A stretch of DNA of 64,000 nt from an uncultured Bacilli bacterium (GTDB lineage Bacteria > Bacillota_I > Bacilli_A > RF39 > UBA660), in NCBI GenBank assembly GCA_934141145.1, contig CAKPCA010000003.1:15257-79256 (forward strand). The letters run 5' to 3'. A model generated the notes under the pieces. That model did no database searches. It was not told where the DNA came from and saw nothing but the letters and a program-made list of their open reading frames with translations. Below, one piece after another: positions 1 through 8,693 of this stretch. How positions within the stretch are numbered: the stretch's first letter is position 1; each line of letters begins with the position of its first letter. Position numbers and translations under genes: made by a program.

Positions 1-99
1 TATTTAATAGAAGGCGCAAGTGATAATGATTTAATATTTAGAGTAAGTGCTAATTCTTTTGCTAATTTAATTGACATAAATAACATTAAAATTAAATAA
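1..99 (+). CDS. 3' end of an unidentified protein
   Basis: An open frame enters from the left edge and runs 32 codons to TAA at 97-99. The visible tail contains GASDNDLIFRVSANSF and is mildly hydrophobic and polar. It is too short to assign a family. It lies directly upstream of the tig promoter, with no obvious terminator hairpin between them. Confidence 0.5.
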   Translation, partial: YLIEGASDNDLIFRVSANSFANLIDINNIKIK

Positions 100-103
100 A
101 ATA

Positions 104-132
104 TTGATATATATTTTTATTTATTATATAAT
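104..132 (+). promoter_or_regulatory. sigma-A-type promoter of tig
   Basis: TTGATA at 104-109 and TATAAT at 127-132 are separated by 17 bases. A strong Shine-Dalgarno (AAGGAGG, 148-154) follows before the tig ATG. Confidence 0.7.
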
Positions 133-161
133 AAAAGAGATTGTTTTAAGGAGGAAGTTTA

Positions 162-1403
162 ATGAAAAACGTACATAAAATAGAAGTAAAAATAGAAGGA
201 CAAAAATGGGAAGAAGCTCTAACAAAAGCATTTGAAAAAGTATCAAAAGATGTTAAAGTTGATGGATTTAGAAAGGGTAAAGTACCAAGAAATATATTTG
301 AAAAAAAATATGGTAAAGAATCTTTATATCCAGAAGCAGTAGATGCTGTACTTCCAAAAGCATATGAAAAGGTATTAAATGAAAATAAATTAGAACCTAT
401 TATTCAACCAACAATTGATATAAAAGAAATTGATGAAAAGCATGTAGTAATAGAATTTACAATAACTACTAAACCTGAAGTAAAAATCAAAAAATATAAT
501 GGTTTAAATGTAAAAAAAGAAAAAGTTTCAATAACTAATAAAGATGTAGAAAATGAAATAAATACATTATTACAAAAATATGCAGATGTAGAAGTAAAAG
601 AAGGAAAGATTGAAAATGGTGATATAGCTGTTATTGATTTTGAAGGATTTAAAGATGGTGTAGCATTTGATGGTGGAAAAGGAGAAAATTATTCACTTGA
701 AATAGGTAGTAATACATTTATACCAGGATTTGAAGAACAATTAATAGGATTAAAATCTGGTGATGAAAAAGATATAGAAGTAACATTCCCAGAAGATTAT
801 GGTTCAGAAGAGTTAAAAGGTGCTAAAGCAACATTCAAAATAAAAGTACATGAAGTAAAAACTAAAGTACTTCCAAAAATGGATGAAGAATTCTTTAAGG
901 ATTTAGGATTTAAAGATGTTGAAACAGAAGAACAATTAAGAGACTTAATAAAGGCAGATTTAGAAGCAAAAAAAGATTATGAACTTGAAAATAAATATGT
1001 AGATGATTTATTGGAAGAAGTTGCAAAAAATACTACAGTAGAATTACCAGAACAATTAATTGATGAAGAAATTCATAGAATGATGCATCAATATGAAGAT
1101 AATTTAAAAATGCAAGGTATAACACTTGATATGTTCTATAAGTTTACAAATTCAGATGAACAAGCATTAAAGGATCAAATGAGAGGCGAAGCAGAAAAGA
1201 GAGTTAAATATAGATTTATGCTTGAAGAAATTGCTAGTCTAGAAAAAATAGAAATAGATGATAAAGAAGCAGAAAAAGAAATAGAAGATTTATCTAAAAA
1301 ATATAATACTCCAAAAGAAGAATTATTAAAACAAATTGGTGGTATTGAAATGATTAAATACGATCTTAAAATGCAAAAAGTATTAGATGTAATGAAAAAA
1401 TAA
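162..1403 (+). CDS. tig: trigger factor (ribosome-bound chaperone / prolyl isomerase)
   Basis: Trigger factor binds the ribosome exit tunnel and folds nascent chains. The N-terminal domain carries the ribosome-docking signature GFRKGKVP at residues 35-42. A central FKBP-type PPIase domain follows (about residues 150-235, with FEGFKDGVAFDGG and FIPGFEEQL), then a long charged helical C-terminal domain. At 413 aa it is slightly shorter than the usual 425-450. The ATG follows AAGGAGG at a good distance. It has its own promoter and terminator, so it appears to be a single-gene unit. In many Firmicutes clpX follows tig, but here a pilin-like gene follows. Confidence 0.97.
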   Translation: MKNVHKIEVKIEGQKWEEALTKAFEKVSKDVKVDGFRKGKVPRNIFEKKYGKESLYPEAVDAVLPKAYEKVLNENKLEPIIQPTIDIKEIDEKHVVIEFTITTKPEVKIKKYNGLNVKKEKVSITNKDVENEINTLLQKYADVEVKEGKIENGDIAVIDFEGFKDGVAFDGGKGENYSLEIGSNTFIPGFEEQLIGLKSGDEKDIEVTFPEDYGSEELKGAKATFKIKVHEVKTKVLPKMDEEFFKDLGFKDVETEEQLRDLIKADLEAKKDYELENKYVDDLLEEVAKNTTVELPEQLIDEEIHRMMHQYEDNLKMQGITLDMFYKFTNSDEQALKDQMRGEAEKRVKYRFMLEEIASLEKIEIDDKEAEKEIEDLSKKYNTPKEELLKQIGGIEMIKYDLKMQKVLDVMKK

Positions 1404-1409
1404 TGATGT

Positions 1410-1437
1410 AAAAAAAGAATGTTTAACTCTTTTTTTG
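1410..1437 (+). terminator. terminator after tig
   Basis: A seven-A run plus GA (1410-1418) pairs with TCTTTTTTT (1428-1436) across a 9-base loop, forming a hairpin with a built-in T-tract. Confidence 0.7.
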
Positions 1438-1467
1438 TTTATATAATGTAAATAAGAAAGAAACTTA

Positions 1468-1496
1468 TTGACATAAAGGCTAGGGGGGTATACTAT
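1468..1496 (+). promoter_or_regulatory. promoter of the pilin-like gene
   Basis: TTGACA (1468-1473) is followed after 17 bases by TACTAT (1491-1496). TATACT at 15 bases is the alternative. A run of six G residues (1483-1488) sits in the spacer, which is striking in such AT-rich DNA. Confidence 0.55.
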
Positions 1497-1523
1497 AAGT
1501 AAATAGTATAGGAGAGTAGGAAA

Positions 1524-2696
1524 ATGAAGAAAAAAGGATTTACATTAATAGAATTATTAGCAGTAATAGTAATCTTAGCAATAATAACAGTAATAGCAGT
1601 ACCAAAAATACTGAATGTAATAGAAAAGTCAAAAGAAAGTAGTGCGGAAAGTAGTATAAAACTTGTAAAAGATGCAATAAAAACACAAATAACCGCAGGA
1701 GATGCACTAAATGAATCTAACTTTATAAAAAATAATGATGGTTGTTATTTATTTGATTTTGATGATCAAAGTACAGCAAATTCAAAAGAATTAAAACTAA
1801 AAAATAAAGATAAAATAAGTGGAAGTATAACTTATTGTAATGGAACATTTAAAGATGATACATTAAAATTTGATGGTACAGAAATATCAAAAGACGATAA
1901 TAACAATAAAATAATATGTAAAAGAGCAACAACACTTCATACAGAAGAATGTACACAGACAGATACAACATATTCTTGTTCAGGAGCTGGATATACAACT
2001 AGTGGTTCAAAAGGAACAACTACAATAACATATGGTAACTTAGGAACAAAAGGAACACTTACTTCAGGGGATGCATTTGATTGTGATGTAAATGGAGATG
2101 GAACATACGATTCAACAACAGAAAGATTTTATTATGTAACAGATATGGATAATAATACTGCAGTATTAATTTATTATAATAATGTAAGTGCAGGTAGTCC
2201 AAGTAATAGTGAGGTATATGCATATGATAGTTCAGAAGAAAACTTTCATGGACCAAGAACAGCAATAGAGCAGCTTCCTACAACTAGTCAATGGAAAAAT
2301 GTAAGTTTAAAAAATAGTACAAGAGCAATATTAAATGAGAATGCAGGTAATACAACAACAGGAGGAATATTGCCAAGTAACTTTAGTTATTCTGGATATG
2401 CAGCAAGATTACTTACAATAAATGATATTAGGAAGACTACTAATAATGGAAATATACCGACTAAACAGGTGGGAGAATTAGATGATTTTAATTATTTATT
2501 AGAAAATACGAAGTATTCAAATCCTGATGTAGGAAATTATGGGTATTGGCTTGAAACTCCATATTTTGATAATTCAACCGATGCATGGTCATTAAGTGGC
2601 GATTCCAGTCATATTTATTATACTATTGTTTCAAATGAGGTTTATCGTGGTGTTCGTCCGGCAATAGAAGTGTCTAAAGTAAATATTTTATATTAA
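1524..2696 (+). CDS. type IV pilin-like protein with large C-terminal surface domain
   Basis: The N-terminus MKKKGFTLIELLAVIVIL is a classic class III prepilin leader. Cleavage would follow Gly5, leaving Phe6 as the first mature residue and Glu10 as the conserved mature Glu5, with one hydrophobic helix (about 6-28). The rest is a Cys- and Thr-rich extracellular part. The last 100 residues carry ARLLT, GYWLETP (340-346) and GVRPAIEV (376 on), resembling the DUF6273/C-type-lectin-like tips of gut Firmicute surface proteins (family recalled, not searched). At 390 aa it is much longer than a major pilin (about 150), so an adhesive minor pilin is likely. The prepilin peptidase and GspF-like assembly protein lie at 39.9-42.5 kb. 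Codon use shifts from A-ending to T-ending codons over about 2470-2690. Confidence 0.8.
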   Translation: MKKKGFTLIELLAVIVILAIITVIAVPKILNVIEKSKESSAESSIKLVKDAIKTQITAGDALNESNFIKNNDGCYLFDFDDQSTANSKELKLKNKDKISGSITYCNGTFKDDTLKFDGTEISKDDNNNKIICKRATTLHTEECTQTDTTYSCSGAGYTTSGSKGTTTITYGNLGTKGTLTSGDAFDCDVNGDGTYDSTTERFYYVTDMDNNTAVLIYYNNVSAGSPSNSEVYAYDSSEENFHGPRTAIEQLPTTSQWKNVSLKNSTRAILNENAGNTTTGGILPSNFSYSGYAARLLTINDIRKTTNNGNIPTKQVGELDDFNYLLENTKYSNPDVGNYGYWLETPYFDNSTDAWSLSGDSSHIYYTIVSNEVYRGVRPAIEVSKVNILY

Positions 2697-2701
2697 TTAG
2701 A

Positions 2702-2729
2702 AAAAAGAAACAAAATTGTTTCTTTTTTT
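2702..2729 (+). terminator. terminator after the pilin-like gene
   Basis: A 12-bp perfect stem (2702-2713 with 2716-2727, containing GAAACAA/TTGTTTC) ends in a T-tract. The 2-base loop implies that the innermost pairs open. Confidence 0.8.
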
Positions 2730-2774
2730 GATTATTATATGATATAATATAAAAAAGAATAGGATAGGGATAGT

Positions 2775-4505
2775 ATGTTAGGAAAAATAATAGCAATTGA
2801 GGGGAATTTGGCAGTTATAAAATTATCTATTGATTTAAGCAATAAAACTGGATTATTAAATATGCATGTTGCATTTGATTCAGTAGGATCAACTATAATT
2901 GGTGAAATAGTTTCATTAAGTTTAACAGAAGCAAAAATATTATTACTTGGTGAAATAATAAATAATAATTTTGTGTCTGGTGTTAATAAAAAACCATCAT
3001 TTTCAAGTACAGTTAGAATAATAAATAGAAATGAACTTGATTTAATAATTGGAAATTCAAATGGTGAACATTATGTTAATTTTGGAAGATTACCACTTTA
3101 TTCAGGATATCCATTAAATATAGATCCAAATAAGTTTTTTTCAGAACACTTTTGTATAGTAGGTAATTCTGGTAGTGGTAAAAGTTCTTCAGTCGCAAGA
3201 ATATTTCAAAATTTATTTTTAAATAATACGCCAAAGACTAATATTTTTATATTTGATGTTTTTGGTGAATATCATACAGCGTTAAAAGGTATAAATAATA
3301 TTTCATATAAATCTTATACAACGGATAAAGAAAGTGAAGAAACTAATTTAGTACAAATACCAATATGGTTACTTGATGCGGATGATATGGCACTTTTATT
3401 AGAAGCAGAAAGTTATGTACAAATACCTATAATAGAAAAAATGCTTAGAATAGTAACTATATATTCTATGGATGAAGAACAAAGAGATAAACATATAAAT
3501 GATATAATAGCAAGAGCTGTCTTAGAAATACTATATAGTGGTAAACCAGCTAATCAATTAAGAGACCAAATAATGGCAATCTTCTCAATGTTTAATACTA
3601 AAACATTGAATTTAGAAACAGAAGTTAGAGTTCCTGGATGGACTAGAACATTAAGACAATGTTTGATTCTTGATAAAGATGGTAAAATAGCAGATATAGT
3701 ACTTGTTTCTAATTTCTTTAAGAAATTTATAAATAATGATACAGAATTAAATCCAGGTCATGGTAAATTATATTATACATTAGAAAATTTATATGATGCT
3801 TTAGAACTTGCATTTATTTCTGAAGGAATATTAAAAAGTGACGCAATATATGAGAAAATTAATGTTTTAAGAGTTAGATTAAAATCTATAATAAATAGTG
3901 ATTATGGTAATTATTATAGAGTAGACAATTATATTTCTAAAGAAGATTATGTAAAATCTTTAAATGAAGATGGTAAATATAATATAGTTAACTTTAATAT
4001 AAATAATATTACTGATAGACAAGCTAAAGTTATGATAAAAATATATTCTAAAATGTTATTTGAATATAATGCGAGATTAGAAGATAGAGCTTCATATCCA
4101 GTACATATATTTATAGAAGAAGCACATAGATATATACAAAGAGATAGAGATATTGATTTGATTGGATATAATATATTTGAAAAAATTGCAAAAGAAGGAA
4201 GAAAATATGGTGTTATTTTAGGATTAATAACACAAAGACCTTCAGAACTTAGTGATACTACACTTTCACAATGTTCAAATTATTTAATTCTAAGAATTAT
4301 AAATCCTAAAGATCTTGATTATATAAAGAATGTTGTTGCTAATATGAGTGATGAATTAGTCGCTAAAATAAAGAGTCTTCAACCAGGATATACTTTGATG
4401 GTTGGTAGCGCATTTAAAATACCTATAATAACTAAATTTGATATGCCAAATCCAGCCCCATATTCTAAAAATGTTGATATAAATAATACTTGGTACAAAG
4501 AATAA
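2775..4505 (+). CDS. HerA/DUF87-family hexameric ATPase
   Basis: The N-terminal beta-rich region (residues 1-100) fits a HAS barrel. The RecA-like ATPase core has Walker A GNSGSGKSS at about 130-138, an IFDVFGEYH strand after it, and Walker B with HIFIEEAHRYI at about 443-453. ITQRPSELSDTTLSQCSNY is the DUF87/HerA sensor-type region. Such ATPases are ring-shaped DNA translocases, often paired with the NurA nuclease; no nuclease gene is adjacent here. At 576 aa it has the usual length of bacterial HerA-type proteins. It lies between two terminators, so it seems transcribed alone. A housekeeping DNA-processing role is inferred, and the actual substrate is unknown. Confidence 0.8.
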   Translation: MLGKIIAIEGNLAVIKLSIDLSNKTGLLNMHVAFDSVGSTIIGEIVSLSLTEAKILLLGEIINNNFVSGVNKKPSFSSTVRIINRNELDLIIGNSNGEHYVNFGRLPLYSGYPLNIDPNKFFSEHFCIVGNSGSGKSSSVARIFQNLFLNNTPKTNIFIFDVFGEYHTALKGINNISYKSYTTDKESEETNLVQIPIWLLDADDMALLLEAESYVQIPIIEKMLRIVTIYSMDEEQRDKHINDIIARAVLEILYSGKPANQLRDQIMAIFSMFNTKTLNLETEVRVPGWTRTLRQCLILDKDGKIADIVLVSNFFKKFINNDTELNPGHGKLYYTLENLYDALELAFISEGILKSDAIYEKINVLRVRLKSIINSDYGNYYRVDNYISKEDYVKSLNEDGKYNIVNFNINNITDRQAKVMIKIYSKMLFEYNARLEDRASYPVHIFIEEAHRYIQRDRDIDLIGYNIFEKIAKEGRKYGVILGLITQRPSELSDTTLSQCSNYLILRIINPKDLDYIKNVVANMSDELVAKIKSLQPGYTLMVGSAFKIPIITKFDMPNPAPYSKNVDINNTWYKE

Positions 4506-4527
4506 GTTTTAAAAAACTTATTTTTTT
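4501..4527 (+). terminator. terminator overlapping the HerA-type gene stop
   Basis: AATAAGTTTT (4501-4510) pairs with AAAACTTATT (4513-4522), followed by T7. The TAA stop (4503-4505) lies inside the left arm. Confidence 0.75.
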
Positions 4528-4552
4528 GTTATAATTTTTTTAGGTGATAATA

Positions 4553-5638
4553 ATGTCTAATATAAAAAGTGCATATATACATATTCCTTTTTGCAAAAGT
4601 ATTTGCTCATATTGTGATTTTAGTAAAATGTATTATAATTCTAATTTTGTTAATTCATATTTAAATGCATTAAGTAATGAAATAAAAGAAGATTACAAAG
4701 GTGAAATATTAGATACTATTTATATTGGTGGAGGAACACCATCCGCATTAAGTATAGATGAATTAAAAAACTTATTTTTAATAACAAATACTTTAAATTT
4801 AAGTGATAACTATGAATTTACTATAGAATGTAATATAGAAGATATAACTAAAGAAAAACTAGAATTATTTAAAAATAACAAAGTTAATAGAATTAGTATA
4901 GGGGTACAAAGTTTTAATAACAAGATATTAAAATACTTGAATAGAAAGTATGATAGTGAAATTATATTAAAAAAAATAAATTTAGTAAAAAAATATTTTG
5001 ATAATATAAATATTGATCTAATATATGCGGTTAATAATGAAACTATTGATGATTTAAAAAAAGATTTAAAAATGTTTTTAAGTATTGATATACCACATAT
5101 ATCTTGTTATTCATTAATAATTGAAAAAAATACCATTTTATATAATAAAAATGAAGAATATATAAGTGAAGATTTAGATAGATTAATGTATGATACAATA
5201 GAAAAGACATTAAGTTCTAATTATTGTCATTATGAAATAAGTAATTATGCTAAAAAAGGATTTGAATCAAAACATAATTTATGTTACTGGAATAACAAGG
5301 AATATTATGGATTTGGTTTATCCGCCGCATCTTTTATAGAAAATAAAAGAATTAATAATACAAGAAATTTAAAAAAATATATAGAATTTAATAGAGATAA
5401 GGAAGAAGAAATACTTACTAAAGAAGATAAGATAAGATATGAATTAATACTTGGTTTTAGAAAGATAGAAGGTATTAACAAAAAAGAATTTTATAATAAA
5501 TATAATATAGATATTCATAATTTGTATAATATTAATGAACTATTAAAAAAAGGTTATTTAAGTGAAAATGATAAATATATTTTTATACCAAAGGAGTATA
5601 TTTATGTTTCAAATGATATTTTGATTAATTTTATATAA
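4553..5638 (+). CDS. hemW: radical-SAM heme chaperone HemW
   Basis: HemW binds and delivers heme in an SAM-dependent manner and is often annotated as coproporphyrinogen oxidase-like. The radical-SAM cluster motif C14-x3-C18-x2-C21 is present, followed by the HemW-typical GGGTPSAL and the SIGVQSF region. The C-terminal HemW domain is present; total length is 361 aa. The frame also opens at a GTG at 4544, but that GTG is part of the Shine-Dalgarno AGGTG, so ATG 4553 is the chosen start. No heme-synthesis genes are nearby. In many Bacilli hemW sits next to lepA and hrcA; here it lies upstream of hrcA with regulators in between. Confidence 0.93.
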   Translation: MSNIKSAYIHIPFCKSICSYCDFSKMYYNSNFVNSYLNALSNEIKEDYKGEILDTIYIGGGTPSALSIDELKNLFLITNTLNLSDNYEFTIECNIEDITKEKLELFKNNKVNRISIGVQSFNNKILKYLNRKYDSEIILKKINLVKKYFDNINIDLIYAVNNETIDDLKKDLKMFLSIDIPHISCYSLIIEKNTILYNKNEEYISEDLDRLMYDTIEKTLSSNYCHYEISNYAKKGFESKHNLCYWNNKEYYGFGLSAASFIENKRINNTRNLKKYIEFNRDKEEEILTKEDKIRYELILGFRKIEGINKKEFYNKYNIDIHNLYNINELLKKGYLSENDKYIFIPKEYIYVSNDILINFI

Positions 5639-5700
5639 TGTATATTAAAATATTAAAAAAAGTAGTATAATATATATAAAGAATAGAAGGAGGATTATTA

Positions 5701-6003
5701 ATGGAAGAATTAGATTTTGAACCTATAGATGAAGTTCTTGAAAATAATGAAGAGATAGAAACTTTAGATATTGATGAAAATCCTTCTAATACAGAAGAAG
5801 ATATGATAAAAATAGATAGACTATTTAATGTTAATGATGAAGAAGATAAGAAGGAAGAACAACTTAATAAAGAAAAAGAAACAAAAAAAGATAAAAAAAT
5901 AGAGAAAATACAACTAGGTTTAATAATATTTTTAATAGTAAGTGCGACTCTTATATATTTTTTTGGTTATAATTTAGTAGAGCCATTTATAAAATTAGAA
6001 TAA
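5701..6003 (+). CDS. small acidic single-pass membrane protein, unknown
   Basis: The 100-residue product has an extremely acidic N-terminal two-thirds, then a basic patch (KETKKDKKIEKI) and one hydrophobic segment near residues 75-94 (LGLIIFLIVSATLIYFFG). The basic patch before the helix suggests the acidic domain is cytoplasmic. The start is well supported by a Shine-Dalgarno (AGGAGG, 5690-5695). I do not recognise a family. Confidence 0.75.
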   Translation: MEELDFEPIDEVLENNEEIETLDIDENPSNTEEDMIKIDRLFNVNDEEDKKEEQLNKEKETKKDKKIEKIQLGLIIFLIVSATLIYFFGYNLVEPFIKLE

Positions 6004-6004
6004 A

Positions 6005-6033
6005 TTGACAAATAAAATAAAAAAAAGTATAAT
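6005..6033 (+). promoter_or_regulatory. consensus promoter embedded in a terminator-like hairpin
   Basis: TTGACA (6005-6010), 17 bases, TATAAT (6028-6033). The -10 lies inside the left arm of the inverted repeat at 6021-6058. Confidence 0.75.
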
Positions 6034-6058
6034 CTACGTGAAAAGGTTATACTTTTTT
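6021..6058 (+). terminator. terminator upstream of the HTH-repeat gene
   Basis: AAAAAAGTATAA (6021-6032) pairs exactly with TTATACTTTTTT (6047-6058) across a 14-base loop, ending in a T-tract. It would stop transcripts from the preceding gene. A transcript starting from the embedded promoter (about 6040) would lack the left arm. Confidence 0.65.
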
Positions 6059-6072
6059 TAGGGGGAATATAT

Positions 6073-7713
6073 ATGATAAACAAGGAAAAAGTATTAAATG
6101 AAGTTATAAAAAAATATGAAAAATTTGGAATAACAAAAGAAGAAATACAAAAGTATTTAGTTGATGAGACAAGTACATATAAAAATGATGCAGATGCAAT
6201 TAAAAAAATATCAATATCTCTTGATAACTCTATAGTTCAAAATGTCGCAAACTTAAGCACTATAAGAACTTCATACAATTATTTAAAAAAAATAATTAAA
6301 TCAGATGGTATTAGCTTATCAAGAATTAGTAAATTAGCAAGTAATGATAAAGTAAGTATTGATAGCAAGCTTGATGAAATATATAATCAAATAATAAATA
6401 CAATAAAAGAGAATTATGATAGTAGTAAATTATTAAGTCAAAATATAATAGAAAATATGAAACAATTTTTACAAAAAGATGTAGTTACAAGTATAGATAA
6501 AAATGAACAATTTGATATTACTTTTTTAAAGAGATTAAATGGTGTCAGTATTGAATCTATTTCAAAAGTAACAGATATTCCAGTATCAACACTTTATAGT
6601 TATATTAATTTGAATAAAAAAGTTCCTGGATATAATCTTGCCCAAATTCTTGAATATTTTAATGTAAAAAATTATGATGAATTAAAAGAATTATCTGAAC
6701 AAAAGAAACTTGTTACAGAAGTTTTAAAAAACAACCCTGAAGTAGAAACAAATACTAATAAATTTGATATTTCTATACTAAAAGCTTATTTATTAAAAAA
6801 TAATGTAATGCTTGTTAAATTACAAATAGTATTATCAATGAACAAAGCAAGATTAATAAAATGTCTTGCAGGTGAAGAACTAGTTACGGATGATATCATG
6901 AATGAAATATATAAATTATTTGAAGTAAATAGTTATGATGAACTTGTAACAAAAATAAGAGAAAATACTTTAAAAATTCCAGCGTGTTTAAAACCAGAGC
7001 GTTATGATATATTATTTTTTAACAAATTTATAGCTTTAAATAATATTGATAAGATAAAACTAGCTGATACATTAGGTATAAATAAGATGGTGTTAAGTGA
7101 TTATTTAAATGGTAAAAAAGCCGCACCAACAAAATTAGTAGATAAGCTAATTGATATATTTGGGTTAATCAATTTTTATGATTTAGAAGTTAATGTGAAA
7201 AAAAATACTTTAAATGTTCCAACCTATTTATTAAAAACAGTAAAAGAAAATATAACTGTAAAAAATATTAGTACCCAAGAAAAAGATAATAAAGAAATAA
7301 TTAAGAATAATATTTCTGAAAAAGTAAAGGAAACAGAAGAATCTAAAAAAGAAGTAAAAGATGCTAAATCAGAAGTAGAAAATGAACAAGAAACACAAAT
7401 AAATGAAATTGCTAGTAGTTCTACCAGTAATACCCACACTAATGATACGATTCCAAATATTCTAAATATGATAAAGATAGATGAACTATTAAAATTAATC
7501 GGAAAAGAAAATATATCAAACTCAGATTATATGATTGTATTACTATTATTTGGAGGAGTAGAAGATCAATACTTTAAGATATCTTCAATATCAAAATTCC
7601 TTCATATAAATGAAGAATACATTAATAATATTTATACTAAATGTCTAGAATTATATAAAAATAAATTAAATGATGAATTAAAAAAAGAAAAAACTATGAT
7701 TTTAGAAAAATAA
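6073..7713 (+). CDS. multi-HTH regulator with sigma-region-4-like C-terminal domain
   Basis: The 546-aa protein has at least three related segments, each resembling an XRE-type HTH followed by a 'vnsYDELk' helix: FDITFLKRLN..., FDISILKAYL... and YDILFFNKFIALNNIDKIKLADTLG. A charged low-complexity linker (about 400-450) follows. The C-terminal domain (NMIKIDELLKLIG ... LLLFGGVEDQYFKISSISKF ... EEYINNIYTKCLELYKNKL) resembles sigma-70 region 4. The next gene ends with the same domain, so the two are paralogues, 13 bases apart and likely co-transcribed. I know of no named family; a nucleic-acid-binding regulatory role is inferred. Confidence 0.75.
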   Translation: MINKEKVLNEVIKKYEKFGITKEEIQKYLVDETSTYKNDADAIKKISISLDNSIVQNVANLSTIRTSYNYLKKIIKSDGISLSRISKLASNDKVSIDSKLDEIYNQIINTIKENYDSSKLLSQNIIENMKQFLQKDVVTSIDKNEQFDITFLKRLNGVSIESISKVTDIPVSTLYSYINLNKKVPGYNLAQILEYFNVKNYDELKELSEQKKLVTEVLKNNPEVETNTNKFDISILKAYLLKNNVMLVKLQIVLSMNKARLIKCLAGEELVTDDIMNEIYKLFEVNSYDELVTKIRENTLKIPACLKPERYDILFFNKFIALNNIDKIKLADTLGINKMVLSDYLNGKKAAPTKLVDKLIDIFGLINFYDLEVNVKKNTLNVPTYLLKTVKENITVKNISTQEKDNKEIIKNNISEKVKETEESKKEVKDAKSEVENEQETQINEIASSSTSNTHTNDTIPNILNMIKIDELLKLIGKENISNSDYMIVLLLFGGVEDQYFKISSISKFLHINEEYINNIYTKCLELYKNKLNDELKKEKTMILEK

Positions 7714-7726
7714 GAAGGTGATTTTT

Positions 7727-8617
7727 ATGGAATTTAATGTAAAGACACATTTAAAAAATAAGTATAAAGATTATAATATACCAGAATCAATAATTGATAA
7801 AATAGAAAGTGAAGAAATTCAAGGCTATTATGTTGATATATTAATTAGAAAAACTATTCAAATAGAAAATTATATAATTGAACAAATAAAAAAAGATGAT
7901 CTTGAAAAAGAATTATTAGTTTTAGAACAACATTCGTCATTAAAAACAATTATAAAATACAATAAAATTTGTTTAAAATTGCTAGATGAATTAGCAAACA
8001 AAGAAGGTCTTTCTATTGATAAAGTGATAAATAAGCTTTATGAAGATGCATTGGAAAGATCATTAAGTAATTATAATGATAGCAGATTGATTAGTGAAAA
8101 TATTTTGTATAATATGCAAATAATACTGCTTCAAAAATTTGGATATGATGTTTCTTCTATAACTACTAGTTTTAACAAAACTAAAGAAGAACAAGTAAAA
8201 GAAGAAAAAAATAATACTGAATCAGTTAAAAATGACTTAAAAAGTGATAGAAGTAAAAAAGAAAAAAAGAAAGAAAGAACACTTCAAAAAGATATAAATA
8301 TAGAATTTAATAAAACAACATTTGATGCAGAAGAAGTACCAAATATTAGAAAAATGATAAACTTAGAATATTTATTAAAATTAATTGGTTATAAAAATGG
8401 TACAAAAACCAAAGATGATGCAATTATATTTTTATTGTTTGGTGGAATAGATGGACAATATTATAAAAATAGCGAAGTCGCAAAGGCTTTAAATATAAGT
8501 GAAGAGTATGTAAATGAAGTATATCTTAGATGTTTAGAAGAATACAAAAATTCTTTAGAAAATACTTACAAAAATGATATTAAAAATAAAAAATTAGGTT
8601 TATCAAAAAGCTCTTAA
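7727..8617 (+). CDS. paralogous regulator with sigma-region-4-like C-terminal domain
   Basis: The 296-aa product shares its last 80 residues with the preceding protein (NIRKMINLEYLLKLIGY ... FLLFGGIDGQYYKNSEVAKAL ... SEEYVNEVYLRCLEEYKNSL). The FGGIDG ... AKALNISEEYVNEVYLRCL pattern parallels region 4 of the RpoD encoded in this window (FGLVDG ... [19 protein letters not shown]). The N-terminal 150 residues are helical and a Lys/Glu-rich linker separates the halves. ATG 7727 follows GAAGGTGA; the in-frame GTG at 7718 is part of that Shine-Dalgarno. It has no sigma region 2, so it is not a complete sigma factor. The stop lies inside the terminator stem. Confidence 0.75.
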   Translation: MEFNVKTHLKNKYKDYNIPESIIDKIESEEIQGYYVDILIRKTIQIENYIIEQIKKDDLEKELLVLEQHSSLKTIIKYNKICLKLLDELANKEGLSIDKVINKLYEDALERSLSNYNDSRLISENILYNMQIILLQKFGYDVSSITTSFNKTKEEQVKEEKNNTESVKNDLKSDRSKKEKKKERTLQKDINIEFNKTTFDAEEVPNIRKMINLEYLLKLIGYKNGTKTKDDAIIFLLFGGIDGQYYKNSEVAKALNISEEYVNEVYLRCLEEYKNSLENTYKNDIKNKKLGLSKSS

Positions 8618-8638
8618 AAATATAAATAAGAGCTTTTC
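8606..8638 (+). terminator. terminator after the regulator pair
   Basis: AAAAGCTCTTA (8606-8616) pairs with TAAGAGCTTTT (8627-8637). The stop codon is within the left arm. Confidence 0.75.
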
Positions 8639-8693
8639 TTATTGCAAAAATTTATGTCACATAGTATACTTAAAATAAGAATAGGTGAAGAGT

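Noticed and set aside
2775..4505. HerA-type ATPase as part of an anti-phage system
   Set aside because: HerA homologues can pair with SIR2 or DUF4297 in defence, but no such partner is adjacent and the gene sits among housekeeping units.
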